Notes: a model not told the origin generated them from the letters alone. Counted from the stretch's first letter, positions 11,437-23,956 are shown. The stretch is DNA of 64,000 nucleotides from Larix kaempferi (GCA_027924585.1 BSBM01000361.1:67926001-67990000), one strand, 5' to 3'. Made by a program: numbers and translations.

Positions 11437-12196
11437 AAGCCCAGTCTTCTACCCAACTAAAAAAAATTCGATCTTGGTCTCTAAATTTTGATTTTTCTGA
11501 GTAGCATTCAGCCGTGGACTTCGATTCCAAAAATTCCAACTTTCTTCGAAACCCTAAATTCCGGAAGCCATGAATGAAGGTGCTCAAAAAACATTTTGTT
11601 TTGATAGAAATATGTACCTGATTGTTTCTACTGTAACTCCAAAATTTTCGATCCACAGGGTCTCAAATTTTTTCTATGGTAGCCTGACCTGTCATCTTTC
11701 CATCCCAACAGGTCTGACCTCAATTGTATTTTCTGAGAGAAAATTATGCCAAGTGTCGCAACGTGACCTGTTTATGGGATAAAACAGGAGAGCGAACTTG
11801 TATGGATTTCCACGTGTCACTGGTTCAACTTCAGCCTCTAAAAACATTTCTTAACATAGTATAGTCTGTGTACTACCTGTTACTTTTTATGAAATTGCAT
11901 TTGGAGCTTCCTAGCCCAATTTATGACCTTTTTTCCTAGGTCACCTGATTATGACTGAGATCTGGAAGAGGCATAAACCCTAACTTGTACTTATCATAAC
12001 TCACAAAGTACAATGAATCGGAGGGTGTCCTTTGGAAAAAAGGTACATGGGGATGTTAGGTACACTCTATAAACTTTTTAGATCCTGAACCTTTGCAAAA
12101 ATGGCGTTATAGCGAAAGTTCCACGATGACTGGTTTTTTCTATATAAAACCCAAACCTTCAAATTGTCGTAAGTGCCATACATTGCCTTCCTTCAG
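11437..12196 (-). other. copia-A leader, right part
   Basis: This AT-rich noncoding stretch contains AAACCCTA motifs and leads up to the copia-A primer-binding site. Its first 130 bp are a diverged copy of about 5138-5302, including a shared CTGTCCAATT/CTACCCAACT block and the TTTCTGAGgAGC block. Confidence 0.65.
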
Positions 12197-12212
12197 GTTA
12201 GCTCTGATACCA
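12197..12212 (-). other. copia-A primer-binding site
   Basis: The minus strand reads TGGTATCAGAGCTAACC next to the LTR end, complementary to initiator tRNA-Met. The copia-C leader starts with nearly the same bases. Confidence 0.9.
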
Positions 12213-12841
12213 TGTTAAGATTCAATATGCTAAGACAGAAAATATCAGCATTACATTCCATTTCACAATAATAGCATATACAGGATCACTGAAGAAACAA
12301 CAAGCACAACATAAACACAAGAGACACAGATTTATCCTGGGAAACTCTCATGGGGTAGAAAACCCAACAAAGCTTCCTCGATATAGATGATCAACAAATA
12401 CAAAGATATAAAACAAAGACATGAGCTCCTCCTCCTCCATATTATACCTCTATCACACAAGTGCGCCACTCACAAGTGAATGAATGAGTGAGATAAGTGA
12501 GGAACATCCTCCTCTACTTATACTTGTTCCCCGACTGACTTTTACACAAGCTAGGTTGGCCCCAACTTAATTACTGGGATAAACACCCCATTACAACTGA
12601 CTGGTCCAACCCCTCTAGGGTGGTCTAATAACCCTTTGACCCACATAACACATACAGGGCCGACCCCCACTAGGGAAGTCTAATAACCCAAGTTACCACA
12701 ATCCGACAGAGGAATAAACATCACCGGATATACAATAAGATCTTCACGGAGGAATGAAACATCTCCGGAATAATAAAGTACAAATATAATATTCTTAGAA
12801 GTTACAGTATCTGAACAGTTATGAAAATACCTCTCACAACA
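12213..12841 (-). repeat. copia-A 5' LTR (about 629 bp)
   Basis: On the plus strand it starts TGTTAAGATTC at the primer-binding site and ends CTCACAACA, after which gypsy reverse-transcriptase coding begins at once. Read on the minus strand it resembles the copia-C LTR, including AGTGGCGCAC, GAGGAGG and TTATTAGACCACC blocks. A TATA-like TATAAGTAG lies at 12522-12514. Confidence 0.85.
12495..12522 (-). promoter_or_regulatory. copia-A TATA box and following hairpin
   Basis: On the minus strand TATAAGTAG is followed at once by an imperfect hairpin. Its arms AAGTAGAGGA and TTCCTCACTT pair over nine bases with one bulged A. The copia-C LTRs have a hairpin in the same place relative to their TATA box. 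Confidence 0.6.
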
Positions 12842-12842
12842 G

Positions 12843-15461
12843 TTGCGCGTGAAACCCATTAAGCAGAGACCTTACAGATTGAATCCCAGATATAAACAAA
12901 GAGTGAAGGCAGAAATTGATAAAATGCTTGATGTAGGGATCATCGAGCCTGTTTAAGAGTTAGAGTGGATAATCCCGATGGTTATCCAAGATAAAAATAC
13001 TAAAGGTGAGATCAAGATCTACATAGGTCTAAGGAAGCTGAATGATGCTTCGCTACATGACCCATTTCCTACTCCATTTACAGATGAAGTATTGGACAAT
13101 GTTGGAGGAAATTAGGCCTATTCATTTACTAATGGATTCTCTGGATAACATCATATCAGGATTGATCAAACAAACAGGCATAAGACAACATTTTCTATTG
13201 AATGGGGATCATACCAGTATACAGTGATGCCTTTTGGGTTGAAGAATGAACCAGCCATATTTTCTAGAGTTGTGGTTACTTCATTTAAGGACTTTATCCA
13301 TAACTTCTTAGAGGTTTATTTTGATGATTGGACTATCTTTGGTTTGTTGAAAAACCATTTTGAGAACCTAAGAATGATGTTAGCTAAGTGTAGAAAACAT
13401 CAAATTTCATTGAAATTAAAGAAATGTATTTTCTATGTACCTTATGGTATTATACTAGCACACATTGTGTGTAGACAAGGTTTGATGGTTGATCCTATGA
13501 AGATCATAGTGATTGTGAATTTACGTGCACCAAACTCAGTGAAGCAGCATCGCACCACATTGGGCCATACATGTTATTATAGAAATCTCATCAGGGGTTA
13601 TGCACAGATAACCATGCCGATGGAGAAAATGTTGAAGAAAGAAGCACAGTTCATATGGAACGCAGAATGTGAGCAAGGACTGGACACGCGAAAGGAGAAA
13701 ATGGTAACTGCGTCGATCCTAATTTTTCCAGATTGGGATAAGCCATTCCATGTGCATGTTGATGCTTCATCTATCGCGTTGGGCATTGTGCTCGCTCAGC
13801 CAGGAGAAGGGGGTATTGATCACCCCATTGCATTTTCGATTAGGAAGCTCTCATTAGCTGAAAAGAACTATACAACCACTAGAATAGAGGGTCTAGCTAT
13901 GGTGTATGCATTGCCTAAATTCAGGCACTATTTGCTGGGTGCGCACTTCTCCATGTACACTGACCATTCCACTTTGAAATACTTAGTCAATAAGCCAGTA
14001 TTAGGGGGGAGAATCTACAGATGGTTGTTTCTCTTCCAAGAGTATGATTTTGAAATTGTGGTTAAGCCAGGCAGATTGAACCTAGGCCCTTCCCATCTCT
14101 CAAGGATTGAGTTAGGAGAAGAACCCACCAATCTTGAAGAAAATCTTCATGAAGCGCAGTTATTTGCTATACAGATCGCAGATGACTACTACAAAGACAT
14201 TGTAGACTTTTTGACTATGGGATTGGCACCCACAGAGTTCATTATGCAACGTAAGAAGTAGCTGGTAGTCAGAGCAACAGAATTCACTATAATTGTAGGT
14301 CCATTATATAAGTTGGCACCAGACAAAGTGCTGCGTAGATGCATGTTGGAGCATGAGAAGCCATTCATATTGGCTGATGCACACTCAAGTGTATCGGGAG
14401 GTCACTACGCAGGAAGATCTACTGTGTAGAAGATATTGAGAGAAGGTCTATGGTATTCTACAATTCACAAAGATTCAAAGGAACATTGCCAGAGCTACGA
14501 TGTCTGTTAGAGGACAGGAAGGACGTCATGAAGAGACGAAATGACATTGAATCCGCAGTTGACACTTCAGGCATTTGAGAAATGGGCTATTGATTTTGTG
14601 AGACCTATTAACCCACCAGGAAAAAGGACTGGTGCAAGATACATTATCACTGCGACTGATTATCTCACCAGATGGGCATAGGCTAAACCAGTAAGGGACT
14701 GTAGCGTAGTTACTGCCATGCAGTTCATCTTTGAGAACATCCTTACTATATTTGTATGCCCGAAGATTTTGATGAGTCATCAAGGGACCCATTTTTTGAA
14801 CTGAACTATTGAATCCCTTACTAAAGAGTTCCACATTTATCATCAGAGGAGTACACCGTACCATCCTCAGGCCAATGGAATAGTTGAAGCTTTCAACAAG
14901 GTATTGGAGGATGCGCTGACAAAGGTATGCAATGTAAACATAGATGACCGGGATCTGCGCATTCCATCTATGCTATGGGAATACATAACTACTTTCAAGA
15001 AGTTGACAAGCCATACACCTTTCAGATTGGCCTATGGACCAGAGGCTATGATGCCTATGGAGTATATTGTACCTAGCTTAAGGATAGATGCATTTACAGG
15101 CATGGAGCATGAACAAACAATAGAATAAAGGCGTCTACACTTGGTTGGATTGGAAGAGGATCACTTCATAGCATGATTTCACCAGCAAGTGCAGAAAGAC
15201 AGAGAAAAGGAATCGCATGATCGCCATATCAAGAACAAGATCTTTCAGGTAGGTGATCTAGTCCTCATGTATGATAGCAAGTTTACGAAATTTCCTGGCA
15301 AATTTAAAATGCATTGGATTGGCCCATATACTGTTATGCATGTTACTAATGGTGGCGCAGTTCAGTTAGCCACGTTAGCCGGAGATACCTTACCAGGTTT
15401 GGTGAATGGAAATAGACTAAAACCCTATCGAGATAGTCCTACTTCACAGAATCCTCAGTGA
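12843..15461 (+). pseudogene. gypsy-1 pol: RT, RNase H, integrase (interrupted by stops)
   Basis: One plus-strand frame starts in the RT N-terminus (VKPIKQRPYRLNPR at 12845), passes YTVMPFGLKN, the RT active site VYFDDW (about 13316), DYRNL-like DPMK and GHTCYYRNL blocks and RNase H (VHVDASSIALG, TTRIEGLA, YTDHSTLKYL). It continues into an H2C2 zinc-binding domain (GGHYAGRST to CQSYDVC), the integrase core and a C-terminal VGDLVLMYDSKF segment. About a dozen stops interrupt it (for example TAA 12954, TAG 14259) but no frameshift is needed. The second integrase Asp is replaced by His in [11 protein letters not shown] rather than YVDD is common in this group. Lineage is probably Tat/Athila-like, not proven. 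Confidence 0.88.
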
Positions 15462-16803
15462 TCAAAAGAACAAGAAATTGCTAACCGTCAAGTACAGTTG
15501 AAATTGGGCACTAGAAATTGGGCAGCGTCTGTACACAGTTTTGGACCGATATGCGAAGTTTGATAGAAAGGATATATGTACTGCACAACACTAGTCGAGA
15601 AGATAAGCTGCATGGATTAAAAAAAAACATAAGAGAAAAAGAAGAAAAAGAAAAGAAATGAGCGTGCAATTCGAAGCTCAAAAAGTAGCTACGTAGATCA
15701 AATAGAACAAGAAGGATAAAAACTTCAGAAGGAAGAACAATGACACCATGAAGTAACTACACTGGGAGTAGTGACGACCCACCGTGTAGCTCGATGCAAT
15801 GCTCTAAGAAACTAGCCATTGAAATGTCGGTAAAAAACTAGCCGTTATACAATGATTTTGCTAACGACCGCTTGAGCAATTAACGCAAAATAGTTGTTTT
15901 GAAGCAGTTAATGAAGGAAACGACACGAATCCTCCGTAGATTTGGCCCACGGATATGCCATTTAATTCTTGCTAGCCATTTATGGGCGCAACTAAGGCTC
16001 CACTACTGTTGACACAGACCCAGTCAATAGGGGTTGCACTTACTGTTGACATCGAACCACCGCGATCTCCCTGAGCACCGGCCCAGACAGTTTTAACCCT
16101 ATCCAGCAACACCTGCAGAGCAGATGAGGTCTCACCTGAGATGTTAAAGGGAGAGTTAACGAAACCATGTTTCCGCCGAATGAAGGAGGATGTTTGCGGC
16201 TCAATTGCTTAACTTATTGCGACATTTTAGAAGTAGATCTATGCATTTAACTTCGACATTACTTATGTTCATATCATCATTCAACAGAAACATTCATCAT
16301 CACAACAAATATATCAGTAAAGCATTAATTGTAGCAAGAAAGCATAGAATCATTCATATATCGCAACATGCATTACCATAGGTGAACAGTAGAGACACAG
16401 GGATTCCGCAAAATAGCTCTGTCATATCATATTAATTATGCAGAAACCCAGATACAACATCTCCGCAAAATACAAATCTCACAGATATCTCTTGATCTCA
16501 TATACACAACCAAAAACGCATAATCCAAGATGATTTTACACATATAATTCTATGTCTATATATAGGCTTCCACCTTTACATTGCTTGTCCACTTATTAAC
16601 AACTTCCTAACCGACACTTCGAGCAAATGACCCAAAATCTAACTATTATGGTCCAAATGATGCAAAAACCCACATACTGTGGTACAATTGACCCAAAAAT
16701 ACAAAAAATAACATCATCTACGCTCTATCTTCCGCCTTTCGCTGTATCCCAGCACTCGCGGTGCTGCGATATTGACCCATCCTAACCGCCTGCCAACAAC
16801 TAT
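15462..16803. other. gypsy-1 spacer between pol and the extra ORF
   Basis: No supported coding sequence is present. A purine-rich stretch lies at 15617-15660. Several 20-60 bp segments repeat loosely (TACTGTTGACA at 16003 and 16040; CCGCAAAATA at 16406 and 16463). The extra ORF's promoter may lie at the right end. Confidence 0.5.
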
Positions 16804-16811
16804 GCCTATAA
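16804..16811 (+). promoter_or_regulatory. Candidate TATA box of the gypsy-1 extra ORF
   Basis: CCTATAAATACC lies about 55 bp upstream of the ATG at 16862, a workable distance for an internal promoter. There is no experimental support. Confidence 0.45.
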
Positions 16812-16861
16812 ATACCACTGTGTTTGACTCACAGGCATTACCGAAACTCTGAAATTTTTCT

Positions 16862-19821
16862 ATGAGCCATACACTAACTCTGTTTACCGATATTGCTAAG
16901 TTATCCCATGAGTTTGCAGAAGAAAGTCCAATGTATGTCTGAAAGTTCTACAATTGATCAAGAATTCATAGTCGCGTAGGTTGTGAGGGTTTTTAAGCAC
17001 GGAGGGATTGAAGGGTTGATGAGAACACCTGCTAAGAAGGTTGTCACAGAGCAAGTTCAAGGTTCACATTGTTCCCCACAACATACCATAGTTATGAAAG
17101 CCAAGGGAAAGGAACCGGAAGTGGAGAAGAGAAAGCCAAAGACGATGAGCTCCAAGCTGTCAAAAGTTCTGCTCGGCGATAAAGAAATTCCATTATCTTT
17201 GACCCCTGAGTATATCTCTCCATGTGCACAGGATGCACTAGCTTTGAAGCTCACCGGGAATGTGAAGTATGAAATCCCGCTTCCACCAATATCCAAGCAT
17301 TGTAAACCAGTAGCCAATCTGTTAGGCAAGATCGCAGACTGCAAGGTCGAAGATTATGACTTGCTGCAACAATAGAAGGATACCAATGAGTCAAAGTACC
17401 CATAATTTAATCTAGATAGGTATATGTGCTGGAAGATGGATGCGAAGAACAGACATCTGTTGGATGCACAAAACGGGTTGTTTGAAGTCGTCGAATCAGG
17501 GTTGTTGAACCTATTGTGGCTCCCACACTTCGACCGGAGCCCAGAAATTAATGTGGTGGTTCGCACACTCATCTCGCACACACACCAAGGATATCTTTGA
17601 ATGGATAGGAATGTCGACTTGAACATTGACCTAATCCATCACATCACAGGGTTAAGCAAGGGATGTGATGATCCAAATAATTTCTTTGTTGGCAATTCTA
17701 GGGATAAGGAAGTCACTGTGCAGATGAAGCAGGAACATCAGATTGTGAAAGGAAAAAGAGGATTTATCACAGACGATATACCCGATGATGCTACACGGTT
17801 CATAACACAACTGATAGCTGGAAAAATTTTGTGGAAGACAAGGCCGAAAGAAGTCCCAGCCAGCGCAGTGCTCCTTGCTGCGAAGGTAGCACAGGGAGGA
17901 AGATTCAACTAGTGCCAGTATTTACTGAATGAGTTTCTGGAGGATGTTCGCGAAACTCAGGTCCATGGCACCATTTTCCACTATAGCTGGTTGATGGTAT
18001 TGATTGGGTTTGTAGGTTGGAAGGACCCAAGGCACTATGTTGGCCTCAACAGTCCTAGCACTGACTGTAGAGGACCTAGGTATACAAACCTGTGGGAGAA
18101 TCTGATGCCTGCAAGACAATGCGCGATGAATGAAGTTTTCTATACATACTATGAGCAGTTGTACGATGTCATTATTCGCATACCGTGCATCTCCAAAAAT
18201 ATAACAGCTAAGTATATTTGTACTTTGAATTTTTATGCTGACATGTATTCTATTTACATTTCAACAAAGGCATAGAAAAGGAACCTAGAATGGTTCCAAG
18301 GAAACTATCACATGGAAGTAGATATCGACCTTATTATGAAGGAATGGGTGGATGAATGGAAGGTTGAAAAACCCATGATCATTGAAAGTGACTCCGAAGA
18401 GAGTAACCCAATTACAACACCAATTGTCGAAGAATCACCATCAGGGAAAAGGAAGGAGCCCGGAAGCTCAGTACCAGAAAAAGAAGCAGAAGGCTATAAT
18501 GGGCAAGTCAAAAGCGAAGCTCCATGATGACAATTATGAGATGATCGCATCCACGGTCACCACACATCTAGAAGATGTGATGAACCTCAAAGATAGTAAG
18601 GATGAGGCGATCCAGGGAAGTTTACAGAAGAATCTCACCACATTGCAAGGAATAACAGAGAAGTTTGAGCAAGTCCAGCACAACTTTCCCTTGCCGCAAG
18701 ATTCAGAATCAGAAGGAAGGTCAGGGGACACTTCGCAGCTAAAGAAAATACCTCTAACCCTGACCCTACCACCTAAATCGCACATAGTCCAACTTGACCC
18801 GCTAAGCGTAAGGTTACCACGTGAACAGTTAGCCTCAGGTGTGCAGGACATAGAGCACATGGACATCGACATCGTGATGTTGCCACTAGAGGGCCTACAC
18901 AATCTGCACTTACAGGTTGTCGAAGAGATCCATGACAGAAGTGTGGTCTCTCTGACCCAACACCATCAATTGCAAGAAAATTAAAAGCAGCTGTAGGAAG
19001 CAACTTTAAAGAAAACCATGGCACCTAAAGATGAGCAAGACCGACGAAGAAGAATAGAGCATGCTATCGCTTCGGTCTACGCAAAAATACCAGAATGCGA
19101 AGAACATCCAGATCTCACGGATACTATTCTTAAGATCGTCTCGGTGGTCAGCGGTCTTAGGATTGGAATGAAAGACATGGAGACTGATTACCAGGTGAAG
19201 ATTGCTACCTTGGAAGCACAGAATCAACCAAAGACACCACCAGACCAGGAAGAGCTCAGAGCCACAAAAGTAAAAGCAACCGCGGAAACAATAGCCAACA
19301 AAGTAGAAAAATGTCAAACCTTGCTGGACGAAGGTATGAGAGTATTCACTATGCTGCACGAGGACCCCAAGCTACTGCAGGTCCAAACAAGTTTGAAGGA
19401 CAAGGAAGAAGCATTAGATGCACTGAACGTTGAGATAAAGACCTTACCACCAAGAGACAGACTCCACATATTTCTATAAGTCAGAGAATTAAAAAGACAA
19501 CTTGCAGTCTTAAGAGAACAGGAGGCTGAAGTAGGAGACAAGTCATAGCCCCTATAGGAGCAAGCCCATGAACTAACGCAGAAGATAGGAGGGAAGCTGC
19601 AGCAACTCCACGATGGGAAGGTGTTAGTAGAAGAACAAAATCAGTATGACTTAACACCAGATGTGTTAGAAACCATCAAAGCAATTGAAGAATATTGGAA
19701 GTATACAGTTGCTACGCTGAGCACAACGTATCAAGAGTTTGCTGCTAAAATTGCTCCGCAAGAGGAAGAGCAGCTCATGGAACAAGAAGTAGAAAGTGGC
19801 TTGGGGACGAGCCGCATGTAA
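16862..19821 (+). pseudogene. gypsy-1 extra ORF: unknown N-terminal domain, acidic linker, coiled-coil tail
   Basis: From ATG 16862 the plus strand can be followed to the stop at 19819-19821, about 985 codons. It has frameshifts near 16930 and 18500 and several stops (for example TAG 16978, 17373). The N-terminal half contains DRNVDLNIDLIHHITGL followed by a Gly-Asp-Asp-Pro turn, loosely like the plant-mobile-domain pattern in which a ligand-binding-like stretch precedes a TGLP motif. After an acidic Ser/Glu/Lys-rich linker (18312-18530), the C-terminal third (19018-19821) is Glu/Gln/Lys-rich with heptad spacing, suggesting a coiled coil. The position between pol and the 3' LTR, in sense, matches the extra ORFs known in Tat-lineage gypsy elements. 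Function unknown. Confidence 0.6.
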
Positions 19822-20002
19822 TTGTTAGGGGCCTGTTGGGCCTATCCCAAGTAAGGCATTTTTTATGGAAGACAGTTTTGGAGCTGCTAATTTACAATGC
19901 ATCTCAGATGAAGACAGTTTAGGCAAGACATTTTTTGAGGAGCTGCGAAGTTGAGTGCAGCGCAGTATCAACAGGATGGGAACCGCGCAGCTGAGATCCA
20001 GT

Positions 20003-20043
20003 AAAGTAGGTTCCCTACAAAGTGCCAACAGGGAACCTACTTT
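20003..20043. repeat. Perfect 14-bp inverted repeat in gypsy-1 U3
   Basis: Arms AAAGTAGGTTCCCT (20003-20016) and AGGGAACCTACTTT (20030-20043) are perfect complements around a 13-base loop. The hairpin lies about 370 bp upstream of the TATA box. Confidence 0.9.
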
Positions 20044-20409
20044 GGGTAAAGAATGTAAGGAAAGGTCGAGCTGTGAAAGCGACCTGTTTTGTCGAAGCAC
20101 TCCATTATTCCCAGTAGGCGGGTAAGGAGTGGTGTAGAAGCAAGCGACTGGTCACACTAGAAGATGAAGAACAACGTGAACCGATAGCACAAATCTATTA
20201 GAGAAGGAACGAAAGGGTCAAAGAGACCCGTCGGCATGCACTTGACACAGAAGGCTGAAAGTGAAGTGACCACGCGCATAAGGATGGCCACGACAGAGAA
20301 GTCGCTATCAGAGCTAGCATTCCTGGTTAGCGGAGTAACCATGATAGTTTTGGGTAACCTTAGGGTTTTGTCCCACTTGATTGTAAAGACATGACCTTAG
20401 GGAACGATC

Positions 20410-20417
20410 TATAAAAG
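20410..20417 (+). promoter_or_regulatory. gypsy-1 LTR TATA box
   Basis: TATAAAAG in the context GATCTATAAAAGGGCAC. It divides the presumed U3 from the transcribed part of the LTR. Confidence 0.65.
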
Positions 20418-21359
20418 GGCACATTTTTTAAGGGAAAGGGTTAATTGTGAATTGTTAAATCTTGAGTAATACTTGTTTTGCATTGTTGAATGCTACTATA
20501 AAGGCTATGCAAGCTGTGTGCGCAAAGAGCTATTGAGAGAGAAGAGAGTCTGTAGCTGAGTGCACAGATTGGAACTATTGTACCCTTCCCAAATATAATA
20601 CAACAACAATTCCTATGGATGTATCTCCCATCCTGGGGGTGAACCATGATAAATTTTGTGTTATGTGATTGCTATGAGTTTGCATTTGTGTCTTTACTTA
20701 CGATGAATGGTTAAGTGTTTTTTACGGGTTTATGTGCTTTTCTTTTATATGTATTCTCCATAAGGATGATGTTGGGAATAATATGTTAAGTAATCACATG
20801 TATGAATGAATGTCGGATGCACCAGTATTTAGCAGTTAGATGAATGCATGAACTAGTTGGATAAACACTTACCGTAGCACTAGAAGTGCGCAGTGATATA
20901 GTTTTTTGTTATAGTGTATAAGTTTGCAAAGGTTTAATCTATTATGCTTGCTGAATGCATCGTGTTACCCTGAGTAATATCCATTAAAGTTGTTAAGTAC
21001 CAAAGAGGAAGCGCAGTCTCTGTGGCGTTGTCCTGTTGGCAAAGAACCGTCCTGCATCGTGCAATCCTTGGATGTGTGATAGTCGAAGTATTAGTCGCGA
21101 AGAAGTGGAACTTCGCACGGCCCAAAGTCCGCAGTGCGAGTCCTGTAATACGCTTCTTGCCAATTTATTTAAACACTCATCACCTGGTTGTGGAAACTTG
21201 ATTCCGCAACCCCCCTATTACTTCGCCTCGGGTGAGACCTCAGTCTGTTCGCAGATTGTTGCCAAAAGGGCCGATGAAAAGGGGTTTTGTTGGTTCCTTG
21301 AACTGCGTAGAACCTAGGTCTTTCTAGAAAACCTCAAGAACAATTATACAACCAATAGT

Positions 21360-23938
21360 GTTTGATGTGTCTATCGTGCCATACCTTTTCTCTATATTTT
21401 TGGACTTGTTGATGGAAACCTGCAATGAAGTGGTATTCCTCCAATCCAATCATCTATAATAGTCTTTCATCTATTGTTTCATTATCATCCATATCCATGA
21501 ATACTACAATTCTCAATCTTGGTACTATGTATTCCATGGGCATGACAACTTCCTGTCCATATGCTAATCTGAAAGGTGTATGTCCTGCCAACTTTTTACA
21601 AGTTGTACTATATGCCCATAATACTGGTGGAATTCTAAGATCCCAATCATCCCTATTTTTATTGTATACTTTGGTCAAGCATTCTCTAATACTTTATTAA
21701 AGGATTCTACAGTGCCATTAGCTTGTGGGTGATATGGTGTGCTCTTCTGATGGAATATCTGAAATTCTTCTATTAAGGATTCAATAGTTCTATTCAGGAA
21801 ATGTGTTCCCTAATAACTCATCAGAATTTTTGGACATCCAAACCTTGTCAGGATGTTCTCAAAATTGAATTATGCAGTTGTATCTATGCTACAGTCCTTC
21901 ACTGGTTTTTCCTTTGCCCATGTGGTTAGATAATCTGTAGCTATAATGATATATCTCAAATCAGTTCTCTTCCCTAGTGGATTAATAGGTCCTACAAAGT
22001 CAATATCCCATTTATCAAATTCTTACAAAGTCAACTGCGGCATTAACGGCATTTCATCTCTATGATATGGACTCCATGTTCTCTAACATACATCGCAACT
22101 CTGGAAATGTTCTTTTGAGTCTTTGTGTATCGTAGGCCACCATAGTCCTGCTCTCAATATTTTTTGGGTAGCAGCTCTTCCTGTGTAGTGTCGTCTAGAT
22201 ACTCCTGAATGTGCTTTAGAAGTACGATAGGCATCTTGTGTTCTAGTATGCATCTTCGCATTACTTCATTTGGTCCCAGTTTATATAATTGTCCTGCAAT
22301 GAGGGTAAAATCAATTTCTTTTACTACTAAATGTTTCTTCTACTGCGTAGTAAATTCTGTAGGTGCTAACCCTATGATTAGGAATTCTATAATATCCGTG
22401 AAATAGTCATCTGCTATCTGGATAGAAAAAAATACGCATATGCTATATTATCCTCCAGATTATTTGGTTCTTCTCCTGAATCGATTCTTGAAAGATGGTC
22501 AAGTCCTGTGTTTAATCTTCCTTGTTTCATTATGATTTCAAAATCATATTCCTGAAATAGTAACAACCATCTGCATATTATCCCCCCTAAAACTAGTTTA
22601 TTGACCAAGTATTTCAAAGCTGAATAGTCAGTGAACATACAAAAATGCGAACCTAGAAAATAGTGACTAAATTTCTGCAATGGGTACACCATAGCTATGC
22701 CTTCCATTTCTGTTGTTGTAGAATTTTTTTTCTGCTGAAGATAGCTGTCTGCTTGAAAATGCAATGGGATGATCGATACCTCCCTCACCTGGTTGTGCCA
22801 GTACAATGCCAAGTGCTATAGATGAAGCATCTACGTGTACATGAAATGGCTTATCCCAGTCAGGAAAGACGGGAATAGGCAATATGACCATTTTCTCTTT
22901 CAACGTGTCCAATCCTTTTTGGAAATCTTTAGTCCAATTGTACTTCGCTTCTTTCTTCAATAGTTTATCCATAAGCGCAATTATCTGCACATATCCTTTA
23001 ATGCGTTTTCTGTAGTATCTTGTGTGTCCCAATGTAGTGCGTAACTTCTTAACGAAATTAGGCGTTGGAAGGTTTACTATGATTGCTATCTTTGTTGGAT
23101 CAACCATCAATCCTTTTTTACAAACGATGTGTCCCAATAATATACCATAGGGACCACAAAAGATGCACTTCTTCAGATTCAAGGAAATCTGATACTCTCT
23201 ACAGCTCGCTAAAATCATTCTTAAGTTCGCATGATGGTTCCTCAATAGGACAAATACGGTCCAGTCATCAAAGTAAAATTATAAGAACTTATGGATATAA
23301 TATTTAAATGCATCTACGACCACTCTTGAAAATTAAGCAACTGCTTTATTCAATCCAAAAGGAATAACAATGTACTGAAACGAGCCCCATTCAGTAGAAA
23401 ATGTAGTCTTGTGTCAATCTTATGTAGCAATTCTGATCTGATGGTAGCCAGAAAATCCATTAGTCAAAGAGTATGCCACATTTCCTCCTATGTTATCTAG
23501 CACTTCATCTGTGAATGGAGTAGGGAATGGGTAATGTAGAGATGCATCGTTCAACTTTCTGTGATCCACAAATTCTGATTTCACCTTTATCTTTCTTGTC
23601 TTGAATTACCATGGGACTTATCTATTCTGATTCTTCTACTGGTTCAATAATTCTTGCCTCCAGCATTTTGTCAATTTCTTGTTTTATTCTTTCTTTATAT
23701 TTGGGGTTCAATCTATAAGGTATTTTATTAATAGGCTTTGTATTAGGCTTGAGAGGTATTTTCATAACTCCCAAGTCACCTAAAATTCCTTTCATTTAAG
23801 AAAACTTGGTGGGAAACAGATCTTGGTAATCGCGCAGTAAGTATGCGATTTGTTCTACTGTTTCTTCATCCCAGTAATCCCCAATAGAAGCAAACTTTGG
23901 TTATTCATTGGTACTGATATTGATCTTCTATTCTTAAT
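21360..23938 (-). pseudogene. gypsy-2 RT, RNase H and integrase remnant
   Basis: Read right to left, the sequence resumes the pre-RT block after the LINE (GDYWDEETVEQIAYLL-like), then RT with frameshifts (RMILASCREYQISLNLKKC, GHIVCKKGLMVDPTK, GHTRYYRKRIKGY at 23245-22950) and RNase H (HVHVDASSIALG, TTEMEGIAMVY, FTDYSALKYL). Integrase follows near 22100-21362, ending in LEEYHFIAGFHQQVQK-like sequence. A T-run at about 22722-22730 causes one frameshift inside RNase H. Protein similarity to gypsy-1 pol is extensive, confirming one family. Homology stops abruptly at about 21360, where the gypsy-1 LTR begins. Confidence 0.85.
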
Positions 23939-23956
23939 AGGATTGCTCATCTCTGG

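Larger units (their letters stand above)
1..12841 (-). mobile_element. copia-A: old minus-strand Ty1/copia element, left end outside window
   Basis: Pieces in minus orientation are the 5' LTR (12213-12841), a primer-binding site (12197-12212), a long leader (about 4880-5302 and 11432-12196), RT/RNase H remnants (1203-2640) and repeat-rich 3' noncoding DNA (1-1200). The 3' LTR should lie left of position 1. Gag and integrase are not recognisable, so the element is internally deleted. It was later entered by the inverted-repeat element at 2651-3600 and by copia-B at 5303-11431. Its LTR and 3' repeats resemble those of copia-C, so both belong to related families. On its right it cuts into gypsy-1 reverse transcriptase. 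Confidence 0.75.
12842..21350 (+). mobile_element. gypsy-1: plus-strand Ty3/gypsy element, 5' part outside window
   Basis: The visible part starts inside RT, where the copia-A LTR interrupts it. It continues through RNase H, integrase, a noncoding spacer, an extra ORF with a coiled-coil end, and a 3' LTR ending near 21350. The gag half must lie left of the window, beyond copia-A. Immediately to the right begins gypsy-2 integrase in the opposite orientation. LTR similarity in inverted orientation (21190-21300 against 42640-42740) shows that gypsy-1 and gypsy-2 are the same family. Confidence 0.75.
19834..21350 (+). repeat. gypsy-1 3' LTR (approximate ends)
   Basis: A start at TGTTGGGCCTATCCC (19834) and an end at ATTATACA (21350) fit TG/CA rules; an alternative start is TGTTAGGGG at 19823. 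A TATA box (GATCTATAAAAGGG, 20410) is followed by a transcribed region with a GGGGGTGAACCATG block, typical of plant gypsy R regions. The segment 21190-21300 matches the complement of 42640-42740 in gypsy-2. Its 5' partner is outside the window. Confidence 0.65.

Noticed and set aside
12201-12212. Possible tRNA gene fragment at the GCTCTGATACCA sites
   Set aside because: The match is limited to the primer-binding complement of tRNA-Met; no cloverleaf is present at this or the 10703 site.
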